Origin: Clostridia bacterium
GTDB taxonomy: Bacteria; Bacillota; Clostridia; Christensenellales; Aristaeellaceae
NCBI GenBank assembly: GCA_900769075.1
Contig: CAAGFE010000025.1
Location: forward strand, 1-25,791
Direction of reading: 5' to 3'
Length of the DNA: 25,791 nucleotides
The translations under genes and the position numbers were made by a program. The notes under the pieces are model-generated. The model searched no databases and was not told the origin of the DNA. It worked only from the letters and a program-made list of their open reading frames with translations. Below are positions 1-7,519 of the stretch, piece by piece. Positions within the stretch are counted from its first letter, which is position 1. Each line of letters starts with the position of its first letter.

Positions 1-1356
1 GTAGCCGAACAGGCCGCGGGACGGCACCAGGAACTCCAGGCGCACGCGGTCCAGGCCGGACATGGATTCCAGCACGCCGCGGCGGCGGCCGATCTTCTCG
101 ATCACCGCGCCGGCGCTGGCCTGGGGCGTGTCCACCACCAGGCGCTCGATGGGCTCGCACTTCACGCCGTCGATCATCTTGTAGATGACCTGGGGCTTGG
201 ACACGGCGAACTCATAGCCTTGGCGGCGCATGTTCTCAATCAGGATGGACAGGTGCAATTCGCCGCGCCCGCAGACCTCGAAGGCGTCGGTGGTGTCGGT
301 ATCGTTGACCCGCAGGGACACGTCCGTCTGAAGCTCACGCATCAGCCGGGCGCGCAGGTGGCGGCTGGTGACGTATTGTCCCTCGCGGCCGGCGAAGGGG
401 GAATCGTTCACCTGGAAGGTCATGGTCACGGTGGGCTCGGAGATCTTGACGAAGGGCAGACCCTCGATGCACTCGGGCGCGCAGACGGTATCGCCGATGG
501 AGAGGTTCTCCGCGCCGGAGAGGGCCACGATGTCGCCCATGGTCACTTCCTCGGCATCCACGCGGCGCAATGCGTCGTAGGTGTACAGGTTGCCCAGACG
601 CCACTGGGAGGAGGTGACGCCGGTTTCCAGGTTGGTGTGCACCACGTTCATGCCCTGGCGGAACTTGCCGCGCACCACGCGGCCCACGCCGATGCGGCCC
701 ACATACTCGGAGTAGTCAATGGTGGAAATGAGCACCTGGGCGGGGCCCTCCGGATCGCCCTCGGGGGCGGGGATGTACTTCAGGATGGCCTCGAACAGGG
801 GCCGCAAATCGGTGCCGGGGGTGGCCAGATCGAGGGTGGCGGTACCCTTGCGGGCGGAGACGTAGAGGATGGGGTTGTCCAGGGTGCTCTCGTCCGCCTC
901 CAGGTCGATCAGCAGGTCAAGGATTTCGCCCGTGACCTCCTCGCAGCGCTGGTCGGGGCGGTCGATCTTGTTGATGACGATCAGCACCTTCAATTTCAGC
1001 TCCAGGGCCTTTTTCAGCACGAAGCGGGTCTGGGGCATGGGGCCCTCAAAGGAGTCCACCAGCAGCAGCACGCCGTCCACCATTTTGAGGACGCGCTCCA
1101 CCTCGCCGCCGAAGTCCGCGTGGCCGGGGGTATCGACGATGTTGATCTTGGTGCCGCCGTAGTGCACGGCGGTGTTCTTGGCCAGGATGGTGATGCCGCG
1201 CTCGCGCTCGATGTCGCCGGAGTCCATCACGCGGTCAACGGTCTGCTGATTCTCGTGATAGGCGCCGCCCTGCTTGAGCATCTGGTCGACCAGGGTGGTC
1301 TTGCCGTGGTCAACGTGGGCAATGATGGCAATGTTGCGAATGTCTTCGCGGATCAT
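1..1356 (-). CDS. typA: Ribosome-associated GTPase TypA/BipA, 3' end cut by window edge
   Basis: Translational GTPase of the EF-G-like family that binds the ribosome and helps assembly and stress adaptation. The visible 452 residues start MIREDIRNIAIIAHVDHGKT, with the G1 loop AHVDHGKT at residues 13-20, switch II DTPGHADFGGE near residue 80 and the G4 motif NKIDRPDQ near residue 130. Domain II and the EF-G-like domain follow, ending at ...RGLFGY, just where the TypA family reads SRGLxGF. The family is usually about 610 residues, so roughly a quarter is missing beyond base 1. The ATG at 1356 follows an AAAGGAG ribosome site that abuts a perfect hairpin. The gene lies downstream of prfC on the same strand, and I see no convincing promoter between them, so read-through from prfC is possible. 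Confidence 0.95.
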   Translation of the reverse strand, partial: MIREDIRNIAIIAHVDHGKTTLVDQMLKQGGAYHENQQTVDRVMDSGDIERERGITILAKNTAVHYGGTKINIVDTPGHADFGGEVERVLKMVDGVLLLVDSFEGPMPQTRFVLKKALELKLKVLIVINKIDRPDQRCEEVTGEILDLLIDLEADESTLDNPILYVSARKGTATLDLATPGTDLRPLFEAILKYIPAPEGDPEGPAQVLISTIDYSEYVGRIGVGRVVRGKFRQGMNVVHTNLETGVTSSQWRLGNLYTYDALRRVDAEEVTMGDIVALSGAENLSIGDTVCAPECIEGLPFVKISEPTVTMTFQVNDSPFAGREGQYVTSRHLRARLMRELQTDVSLRVNDTDTTDAFEVCGRGELHLSILIENMRRQGYEFAVSKPQVIYKMIDGVKCEPIERLVVDTPQASAGAVIEKIGRRRGVLESMSGLDRVRLEFLVPSRGLFGY

Positions 1357-1558
1357 AAGGTAACATCTCCTTTACCAGAGGCGCTGCCTCTGGACTCTGC
1401 CAAAGGGCCACAGGCCCTCTGGACTCCCTTTTCCGGCCCTTTGGGCCGGTTTGATTACACGTTGTTGTGGTTGAACAGGTAAAGCGCCCGCCGAAGGCGG
1501 AAATGGGATTCCAAAGGGGCATTGTCCCTTTGGCAGGGTGCAGGGACGGCGTCCCTGC
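1357..1558. repeat. Cluster of six consecutive hairpins between prfC and typA
   Basis: This spacer of about 200 bases is nearly all inverted repeats with 3-7 base loops. They are CCAGAGGC/GCCTCTGG (1375-1393), CCAaAGGGCC/GGCCCTcTGG (1400-1422, one internal mismatch), CCGGCCC/GGGCCGG (1433-1449), CCGCC/GGCGG (1488-1500), CCAAAGGG/CCCTTTGG (1511-1533) and GCAGGGAC/GTCCCTGC (1540-1558). The last ends one base before the prfC stop codon, and the first sits one base from the typA ribosome site. None is followed by a T-run, so they are not classic terminators. Similar hairpin strings are common between genes in GC-rich gut Clostridia (from memory). Their function is unknown to me. Confidence 0.8.
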
Positions 1559-3238
1559 TTACAGTCTGTTCGCCGTCTCCGCCAACTCCAGGCCCTCGTT
1601 GTTCTCGCAGGCCAGGCGGATGGACCACTCGTTTTCAAACAGCAGCACGTCGCGGTCGCGGCTGTCCTTGGCGCGGCCGGAGGTGGAGGTCAGCTTCAAT
1701 TTGTCGATCTCCCTGGGGGTCTTGACCACCCAGCGGACATAATGGAAGGGCATGGGCTCCATCACGATGTCCACCTGGTACTCGGTTTTCAGCCGGTGCT
1801 CCAGCACCTCGAACTGCAAAACGCCGACCACGCCGACCATGAATTCCTCCCGGCCGGTTTCGGTGCGGATGAAGGTCTGGATCGCGCCCTCCTCCGCCAG
1901 CTGGGTGATGCCCTTCTGGAACTGCTTGCGCTTCATGCTGTCCATGGGACGGACGCGGCTGAAATGCTCCGGCGCGAACACCGGGATGTTCTCATAACGG
2001 AGCTTGGGGCCGGTGGAGAGGGTGTCGCCCAGCTGGTAGATGCCGGGGTCGAACAGGCCGATGATGTCCCCTGCCCAGGCTTCCTCGACGGCCTCGCGGG
2101 CGTCGGCCATGAACTGCTGGGGCTGCTTGAGGGCCACCGGCTTGTTCGTGCCGGAATGCCACACCTCCATGCCCTTTTCAAACGCGCCGGACACGATGCG
2201 CATGAAGGCCAGCCGGTCGCGGTGGGCAGGGTTCATGTTGGCCTGAATCTTGAAGATGAAGCCGGAGAAGAAGGGGCTTTCCGGGCCGATCTCCCCCGCG
2301 TCGGAGGTGCGGGGCAGGGGCGGATTGGTGTACTGCAGGAAGCGATCCAGGAAGGGCTCCACGCCGAAGTTGGTGACCGCCGAGCCGAAGAACATGGGGG
2401 TCAGTTCGCCCCGGCGCACCTTGTCCAGGTCGAAGGGATCGCCGGCCTCGTCCAGCAGCAGGATTTCCTCCTGCAGCCGGTCGATGTAGTGCTGATCCAG
2501 CACATGGGGGAGGGCCTCGTCATCCAGGGCGATTTCCAGCTCGTCCACGCGCTTGGAACCGTGCTCACCGCCGGAATAGAGGGTGATGGTCTGGGTATCC
2601 CGGTGATACACGCCCTGGAAGTCGCCGTCCACGCCGATGGGCCAGTTGATCGGGCAGGAACGGATGCCCAGCACCTGTTCCAGCTCCTCCATGAGGGCGA
2701 AGGGATCCTTGGCGGCGCGGTCCATCTTGTTGACGAAGGTGAAGATGGGGATGTTGCGCATCCGGCAGACCTTGAACAGCTTGATGGTCTGGGCCTCCAC
2801 GCCCTTGGCGGCGTCAATGAGCATGACGGCTGCGTCCGCCGCCACCAGCACGCGGTAGGTGTCCTCGGAGAAGTCCTGGTGACCGGGGGTATCCAGAATG
2901 TTGATGCGGAAGCCCTCCTCCGGGATCTCGACGGGTTCCTCGCCGGAGCCGGGGAAGGGCTGCACCCTTTCGGGCTTGTACTCAAACTGCATGGCGGAGG
3001 AAGTGACGGAAATGCCGCGCTGCTTCTCGATCTCCATCCAGTCGGAGGTGGCATGCTTATCGGATTTGCGGGCCTTGACGCTGCCTGCGGAGCGGATGGC
3101 GCCGCCGTAGAGCAGGAGCTTCTCGGTGAGGGTGGTTTTGCCCGCGTCCGGGTGGGAGATGATGGCAAAGGTGCGGCGCTTTTGGACCTGCTGATGCAGC
3201 ATGTCGCGGAAGGCCGGGGAATCGGTGGTTGGCAGCAT
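1559..3238 (-). CDS. prfC: Peptide chain release factor 3 (RF3)
   Basis: Class II release factor: a GTPase that recycles RF1/RF2 from the ribosome after peptide release. The protein has 559 residues, slightly longer than usual. G1 is SHPDAGKTT at 28-36, followed by the RF3-typical SDWMEIEKQRGISVTSS, then G3 DTPGHQDFSEDTYR from residue 116, and G4 NKMDRAAKDPF. WPIGVDG and the C-terminal GVLQFEVLEHRLKTEY also match RF3 rather than EF-G. Between QFEY and the DTPGH motif there is an acidic, proline-rich insertion of about 20 residues (86-108) that E. coli RF3 lacks. The ATG at 3238 has an AGGAGG site seven to eight bases upstream. A promoter lies at 3289-3318. Confidence 0.96.
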   Translation of the reverse strand: MLPTTDSPAFRDMLHQQVQKRRTFAIISHPDAGKTTLTEKLLLYGGAIRSAGSVKARKSDKHATSDWMEIEKQRGISVTSSAMQFEYKPERVQPFPGSGEEPVEIPEEGFRINILDTPGHQDFSEDTYRVLVAADAAVMLIDAAKGVEAQTIKLFKVCRMRNIPIFTFVNKMDRAAKDPFALMEELEQVLGIRSCPINWPIGVDGDFQGVYHRDTQTITLYSGGEHGSKRVDELEIALDDEALPHVLDQHYIDRLQEEILLLDEAGDPFDLDKVRRGELTPMFFGSAVTNFGVEPFLDRFLQYTNPPLPRTSDAGEIGPESPFFSGFIFKIQANMNPAHRDRLAFMRIVSGAFEKGMEVWHSGTNKPVALKQPQQFMADAREAVEEAWAGDIIGLFDPGIYQLGDTLSTGPKLRYENIPVFAPEHFSRVRPMDSMKRKQFQKGITQLAEEGAIQTFIRTETGREEFMVGVVGVLQFEVLEHRLKTEYQVDIVMEPMPFHYVRWVVKTPREIDKLKLTSTSGRAKDSRDRDVLLFENEWSIRLACENNEGLELAETANRL

Positions 3239-3288
3239 GTCGTACCTCCTGTAGGATAACGGCGCAAAGCCGGGAAAAACAACGGTTT

Positions 3289-3318
3289 ATTGTATATCCA
3301 TGGGGAAGGGGTTGTCAA
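3289..3318 (-). promoter_or_regulatory. Sigma-A-type promoter of prfC
   Basis: On the minus strand, a perfect -35 TTGACA (3313-3318) is followed by TACAAT (3289-3294) at 18 bases, or by the overlapping TATACA at 16 bases. Transcription would begin about 45 bases upstream of the prfC start codon, so prfC does not depend on smc transcription. Confidence 0.75.
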
Positions 3319-3478
3319 GAGAAAGTGATCAACGGGGACGAACGCGCGGCCGAAAACCTCCATTGCCTGATGCGCCGCGCAGCCCAAGGGACAGGCAAGC
3401 GCCCCCTGCGGCTGCACCAATCATCCCAAAGGACAAGTCAGGGCCCCTTGCGGCTGCACCCGAACCCCAAAAGGGAAA

Positions 3479-3580
3479 GTGCGGCGATTCTGCGATGGAT
3501 TGCTTCCGCGTTTACGCGGAATTCAAAGCAATCCTGAGCAGCCAGAGCCGCCACCCTATGCAGCCGCTTCCCAACACGTC
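3479..3580. repeat. Dispersed ~100-bp repeat, copy 1
   Basis: Nearly identical to 25165-25265 in the same orientation, with about half a dozen differences including a one-base indel. It contains a nested hairpin: inner stem TTCCGCG/CGCGGAA (3504-3510 with 3515-3521) inside an outer stem GGATTGC/GCAATCC (3497-3503 with 3528-3534), with a TTCAAA bulge on the 3' arm. Confidence 0.85.
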
Positions 3581-3596
3581 AGGAGCGCGAGGGGGT

Positions 3597-3628
3597 CCGG
3601 GGGAAGGCAATCTTTGGCCTTCCCCCGG
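3597..3628 (-). terminator. Strong hairpin downstream of smc, terminator-like
   Basis: A 12-bp GC-rich stem (CCGGGGGAAGGC with its complement, 8-base loop) lies about 135 bases beyond the smc stop. There is no T-run after the stem on either strand, so its role as an intrinsic terminator is uncertain. It could equally be another member of the local hairpin repeats. Confidence 0.35.
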
Positions 3629-3671
3629 CGGCTTTCCGCTTTTCGGCCTGTGTAAGCCTGCGGCTTCCCCA

Positions 3672-3715
3672 GGCTTCGCTCGGCGATTGCAAGCAATCGC
3701 TGTCGCTCGTCGCGC
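3672..3715. repeat. Variable-stem hairpin repeat, copy A
   Basis: The flanks GGCTTCGCTCGGC and GCTGTCGCTCGTCG enclose the hairpin GCGATTGC-AA-GCAATCGC. The same flanks, with a different but still complementary stem, occur at 19530-19570. A second small hairpin, GTCGCG/CGCGAC, follows directly. Confidence 0.7.
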
Positions 3716-3763
3716 TTCACGCGACCTACATTTCGACGCGCGAAAGCGGCAATTCGCCAAGGG

Positions 3764-6700
3764 TTACTCCTTGTAATCCTGCAAACTCACGCTCACCATC
3801 TTGCTCACGCCCTGCTCCTCCATGGCCACGCCAAAGAGCGTGTTGCAGCGCTCCATCGTGCCCTTGCGGTGGGTGACGACGATGAACTGCGTCCCCTTGG
3901 AGTATTCCTTCAGGTAATCGGCGTAGTAGCCGATGTTGGCGTCATCCAGGGCGGCCTCGATCTCGTCGAGGATGCAGAAGGGCGTGGGCTTCAATTTCAG
4001 CGTGGCGAAGAGGATGGCGATGGCGGTCAGCGCGCGCTCGCCGCCGGAGAGGAGCGAGAGCAGCTGGAGCTTCTTGCCCGGGGGCTGGGCGTTGACCTCG
4101 ATGCCGCAGTTCAGCGGATCCTCCGGGTCCATCAGGAGCAGCTCCGCCTTGCCGCCGCCGAACAGGCGCGTGAAGGTTTCGCTGAAATACCCCTGGAGCC
4201 TGGTGAAGTTGTCCACAAAGGTGACGCGCATCTGTTCCAGCAGCCGTTCGATGAGGGCGCGCAGGTCGGCTTCGGCGGCGCGCAGGTCGGATTGCTGGGC
4301 GGTCAGGTCATCCACGCGGGCCTTGGTCTGGGCGTATTCTTCCACCGCGCCCACGTTGACGCTCCCCAGCGCGCGGATGGCGGCGTTGAGTTCGCCCGCC
4401 CGCTTGTCGGCTTCCCGCTCGCTGAAGCCCTCGGCCTGGCGGAATTCCTCTGCGCCGGCGTAGGTCAGCTTGTAGGTGTCCCAGATGCGGTTCTCCAGGT
4501 TGCGCTGCTCGGATTCCACCCGCTGGTGGGTCAATTCCAGACGGTGCTGCTTCTCGCCGTCCCGCTTGTAGGATTCGTGCAGGCCCTCGATGTCACGGAG
4601 CAAATCGCGCAGGTGCTCCTGGGCGGCGTTGCGCTGGGTTTCGATGGCCTGAGCGGCTTCCTCCTGCTGCTGCTGGGCGAGGCGGCGCCGGGTCAGCTCG
4701 GCCTCCGCCTGGGCGATGGCGGCGGCGTCCTGACGATCGAGCTCGTCCATATCGGTCAGCTGGGCCGCGCGCCGCTCCTGTTCGCGGAGAATCTGATTGC
4801 GGTCCGCGTCGAAGTGGCTCTGATCCCGGCGGAGATTGTCCAGCCCGTGGCGCAGCTCCGAGAGCTGGAGTGTGCGGGTCATGACCAGATCACCGGCGGC
4901 GGAGGCGGCGGCGCGGGCGTCGGAGAGGGCCTTCTGCAGCTCGGCGGTGCGGTTTTCCATCGCGGTCTGATCCATCTCCACGCCATCGGTTGCCAGGTCG
5001 ATGGAGGACAGCTCCCGCTCGGTGTCCGCCAGGTTTTCCCGCAGCTGGACGGCAGCTTCCTCGGTCTGCTCCATGCGGGCGCGATGGGCGGAGAGGGCCT
5101 CCGAGGCGCGGTCAAGGCGGGCCTGTTCGCGGGTGACGGCGATTTCCTGCTGATGCACCGCCTCCAGCGCGTCGCTGATCTCCTGGCGCAGGGCCGCTTT
5201 CTTCTCCTGGCTCTCCTGGAGGCGGAGCTTCATCGCGTCCAGCTCGGCCCTGCCGGTGCGGAGCTTCTCGGTCAGCTCCTTGAGCTCGCGCTCCCGGCTG
5301 AGGAAATTCGATACCTTCGACTGGGCGGAGCCGCCGGTCATGGAGCCGCCGGAGTGCATCACATCGCCCTCCAGGGTGACCAGGCGGAAGCTGTGTCCGC
5401 CCGCCCGCATGATCGGGATGCCATGATCGAGGTTGTCCGCGATGACGGTGCGGCCCAGCAGGTTCTCGATGATGGCGCGGTATTCCGGCGCGCACTGCAC
5501 CAATTCGCTGGCCACGCCGATGCAGCCGGGCATGGTGAGCACATGGCGGACGCCGGCGTTCAGGGTCTGGGGGCGGATGGCGCTCATGGGCAGGAAGGTG
5601 GCGCGGCCCAGGCGGTTCTGGCGGAGGTAGCTGATGAGCTCCTTCGCAGTTTCCTCCGTGTCGGTGACGATGTTCTGCTGGGCGGCGCCCAGGGCCATGT
5701 CGATGGCGGTTTCGTACTGCTGGGGGACGGTCATCAGCTGGGCCAGCACGCCCCGGACGCCCTTCATGCCCCGCTGGGCGGCGTACTGCACGGCGCGGCG
5801 GACGGCCTGATTGTAGCCCTCCATATCCCGCACCATTTCGCTCAGCACGCCATGGCGGCTCTGGGCCGCCTGGAGCCGGGCGGACAGCTCATCCGCCCGG
5901 GCGCGCTGGTGATTGAGCGCCGCGTCGTGGGTGTTGAAGGCGGCGACCTTTTCCCCGTGGGCCTGCTGGAGGGCTTCCTGCCGGCGCTGCTCCTGCGCCA
6001 CCTGGGCGCGGGCGGCCTCGGCCTCGGCGGACAACGCCGCTTCCTCTTCCTTCAGCCGGAGGCCGGCGGCTTCGATTTCCGCCAGCCGCGCGGTCATCTG
6101 GCCCTGCACGGTGATCAGGCGGGTTTGCTGATTCTTCACGTCCGAGGCGCGGTTCATCGCGCTGATGACCCCGGCCTTGTGCTGTTCGAGGGCTTCGTCG
6201 GCGGCGCTTTCCTCCGCCTGACGCTTCTCCAGATCGGTCTGGGCCCTGTCCAGCAGATCCTCCCCGGCGGCAATCAGCGCCTCCTGACGCTCGATTTCCT
6301 CCCGGCTCGCCCCGAAGGAGGCGGTCAGCTCTGCCAGGCGGGCCTGTGCGTCCGCCTGCTCGGCGGTGATGCGATCCCGGTTTTCCCGGCGGGTTTCCTG
6401 GCGGGAACGCAGGGCGCTCAGCTGCTCCTGGCAGGCGTGAACCTCCTCGGCGCAGGCCATCAGGCGGGCGCGGGCCTGGGAGATGCGCGTTTCCAGCCCG
6501 GCGATGTTCTCCTGGGTCGCGTCGCGCTGGGCGGATTTGTCCGCCACGGCGGCCTCACAGTCCGCCAAGATGGCGGAGAGGGTCATCAATTCGCTGTCCA
6601 GCTCGGCCAGACGCTGACGGGCCCGGTCGGAGCGGACGAGGAACAGGTTCATGTCCAGCACCTTCAGCTCCTCGGCGTAGGCCATGTACAGCCGGGCGTT

Positions 6701-7330
6701 GCGGCTCTGCTCCTCCAGGGGGCCGAGGCGACGGGTCAGCTCCTCCAGGATATCCTCCAGGCGCTCCAGGTTTTCCAGCGTGTGCTGGAGCTTCTTGTCC
6801 GCCTCCTCCTTGCGGGCGCGGAACTTGACGATGCCCGCCGCCTCCTCGAACACCTGGCGGCGATCCTCCGACTTCCGGGACAGAATCTCGTCAATCCGCC
6901 CCTGGCCGATGATCGAATATCCTTCCTTGCCGATGCCGGTATCCCGGAACAGGTCGATGATATCCCGCAGGCGGCAGGCGGCCCGGTTGAGGAAATATTC
7001 GCTCTCGCCGTTGCGGTAGACGCGGCGGGTCACCATGACCTCGGCGTTCTGGATGGGGAGCTGCCCGTCCTCGTTATCAAAAACCAGCGACACCTCGCAG
7101 TAGGACAGGGGCTTCCTTTTCTGGGTGCCGTTGAAGATGACGTCCGACATGGATGCGCCGCGAAGGGTTTTCGCGCTCTGCTCCCCCAGCACCCAGCGCA
7201 CCGCGTCGCCGATGTTGCTCTTGCCTGAGCCATTGGGGCCGACAATGCCCGTGATGCCCTCGTCAAAGACGATCTCCGTCCGCTGGGCAAAGGACTTGAA
7301 CCCGTACAGCTCCAGTTTCTTTAATCGCAG
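3764..7330 (-). CDS. smc: Chromosome segregation ATPase SMC, probable CTG start
   Basis: Structural maintenance of chromosomes protein, the condensin ATPase that loops and segregates DNA with ScpA/ScpB. The predicted 1188 residues match Bacillus SMC in length. The N-terminus reads (L/M)RLKKLELYGFKSFAQ, with Walker A GPNGSGKS at 31-38 and a C-loop QNAEV/YFLNR region. Two long Glu/Ala/Arg-rich coiled-coil arms flank a hinge at about 515-680. The ABC signature LLSGGERALTAIA is near 1093 and Walker B FCILDEIEAALDD near 1120. The reading frame has a stop upstream, and between that stop and Walker A there is no in-frame ATG, GTG or TTG. The CTG at 7330 sits nine bases from an AGGGGG site and gives the usual family N-terminus, so I take it as the start. 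The first canonical start (GTG, 7201) would remove Walker A. Confidence 0.93.
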   Translation of the reverse strand: MRLKKLELYGFKSFAQRTEIVFDEGITGIVGPNGSGKSNIGDAVRWVLGEQSAKTLRGASMSDVIFNGTQKRKPLSYCEVSLVFDNEDGQLPIQNAEVMVTRRVYRNGESEYFLNRAACRLRDIIDLFRDTGIGKEGYSIIGQGRIDEILSRKSEDRRQVFEEAAGIVKFRARKEEADKKLQHTLENLERLEDILEELTRRLGPLEEQSRNARLYMAYAEELKVLDMNLFLVRSDRARQRLAELDSELMTLSAILADCEAAVADKSAQRDATQENIAGLETRISQARARLMACAEEVHACQEQLSALRSRQETRRENRDRITAEQADAQARLAELTASFGASREEIERQEALIAAGEDLLDRAQTDLEKRQAEESAADEALEQHKAGVISAMNRASDVKNQQTRLITVQGQMTARLAEIEAAGLRLKEEEAALSAEAEAARAQVAQEQRRQEALQQAHGEKVAAFNTHDAALNHQRARADELSARLQAAQSRHGVLSEMVRDMEGYNQAVRRAVQYAAQRGMKGVRGVLAQLMTVPQQYETAIDMALGAAQQNIVTDTEETAKELISYLRQNRLGRATFLPMSAIRPQTLNAGVRHVLTMPGCIGVASELVQCAPEYRAIIENLLGRTVIADNLDHGIPIMRAGGHSFRLVTLEGDVMHSGGSMTGGSAQSKVSNFLSRERELKELTEKLRTGRAELDAMKLRLQESQEKKAALRQEISDALEAVHQQEIAVTREQARLDRASEALSAHRARMEQTEEAAVQLRENLADTERELSSIDLATDGVEMDQTAMENRTAELQKALSDARAAASAAGDLVMTRTLQLSELRHGLDNLRRDQSHFDADRNQILREQERRAAQLTDMDELDRQDAAAIAQAEAELTRRRLAQQQQEEAAQAIETQRNAAQEHLRDLLRDIEGLHESYKRDGEKQHRLELTHQRVESEQRNLENRIWDTYKLTYAGAEEFRQAEGFSEREADKRAGELNAAIRALGSVNVGAVEEYAQTKARVDDLTAQQSDLRAAEADLRALIERLLEQMRVTFVDNFTRLQGYFSETFTRLFGGGKAELLLMDPEDPLNCGIEVNAQPPGKKLQLLSLLSGGERALTAIAILFATLKLKPTPFCILDEIEAALDDANIGYYADYLKEYSKGTQFIVVTHRKGTMERCNTLFGVAMEEQGVSKMVSVSLQDYKE

Positions 7331-7347
7331 GGTCTTCGACCCCCTTT
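7331..7347 (-). promoter_or_regulatory. Ribosome-binding site that supports the CTG start of smc
   Basis: On the minus strand AAAGGGGG (7340-7347) lies nine bases before CTG (7328-7330). The spacing is normal for a ribosome site, and no canonical start codon follows until after the ATP-binding loop. Confidence 0.65.
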
Positions 7348-7398
7348 CGTTGATCGGGCAAGCATGTCCTGTGCATCAGCAATACTTGACCAACTTAC

Positions 7399-7427
7399 AG
7401 TATAACACAAAAGGAGCGGTTCGTCCA
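7399..7427 (-). promoter_or_regulatory. Probable smc promoter
   Basis: On the minus strand, TGGACG (7422-7427), a 17-base spacer and TATACT (7399-7404). The -10 box is good and the -35 box matches four of six positions. The leader would be about 60 bases. It lies back to back with the promoter of the divergent YczE-like gene. Confidence 0.55.
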
Positions 7428-7456
7428 TTTTTTCTTCCTGATCATTTGCCGAAGGC

Positions 7457-7485
7457 TTGCGAAGGATCGGGCTTTGTGCTATGAT
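7457..7485 (+). promoter_or_regulatory. Promoter of the YczE-like gene, extended -10
   Basis: TTGCGA (7457-7462), 17-base spacer, TATGAT (7480-7485), with TGC directly before the -10 box. The spacer shares GGGCTTT...TGCTAT with the promoter at 9860-9888. Confidence 0.65.
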
Positions 7486-7519
7486 GTGCGTGAACTTGTC
7501 ATTTCCGGAGGATCAGCCC

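Larger units (their letters stand above)
3319..3763. repeat. Repeat-filled intergenic region between smc and prfC
   Basis: About 445 bases without a credible gene. From low to high coordinate they hold: two loosely tandem copies of a roughly 40-base unit ending in the core GCGGCTGCACC (cores at 3406-3418 and 3448-3460); a dispersed repeat of about 100 bases (3479-3580); a 12-bp hairpin (3597-3628); and a variable-stem hairpin block (3672-3715) followed by further short stems up to 3745. Short open frames cross it on both strands, but none has a ribosome site and a recognisable product. Confidence 0.8.

Noticed and set aside
220..3259. Long plus-strand frames opposite typA and prfC
   Set aside because: Same artefact: high third-position GC keeps the opposite strand open. 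The minus-strand proteins are unmistakable translational GTPases.
3390..3480. CRISPR-like array
   Set aside because: The units of about 40 bases are only two to three, diverged, and share one core at the unit end. There are no equal spacers and no cas gene.
3869..7228. A 1119-codon open frame on the plus strand opposite smc
   Set aside because: It is antisense to a clear SMC gene. Its product is a Gly/Leu/Val/His-rich string typical of the complement of GC-rich coding DNA, with no ribosome site or domain.
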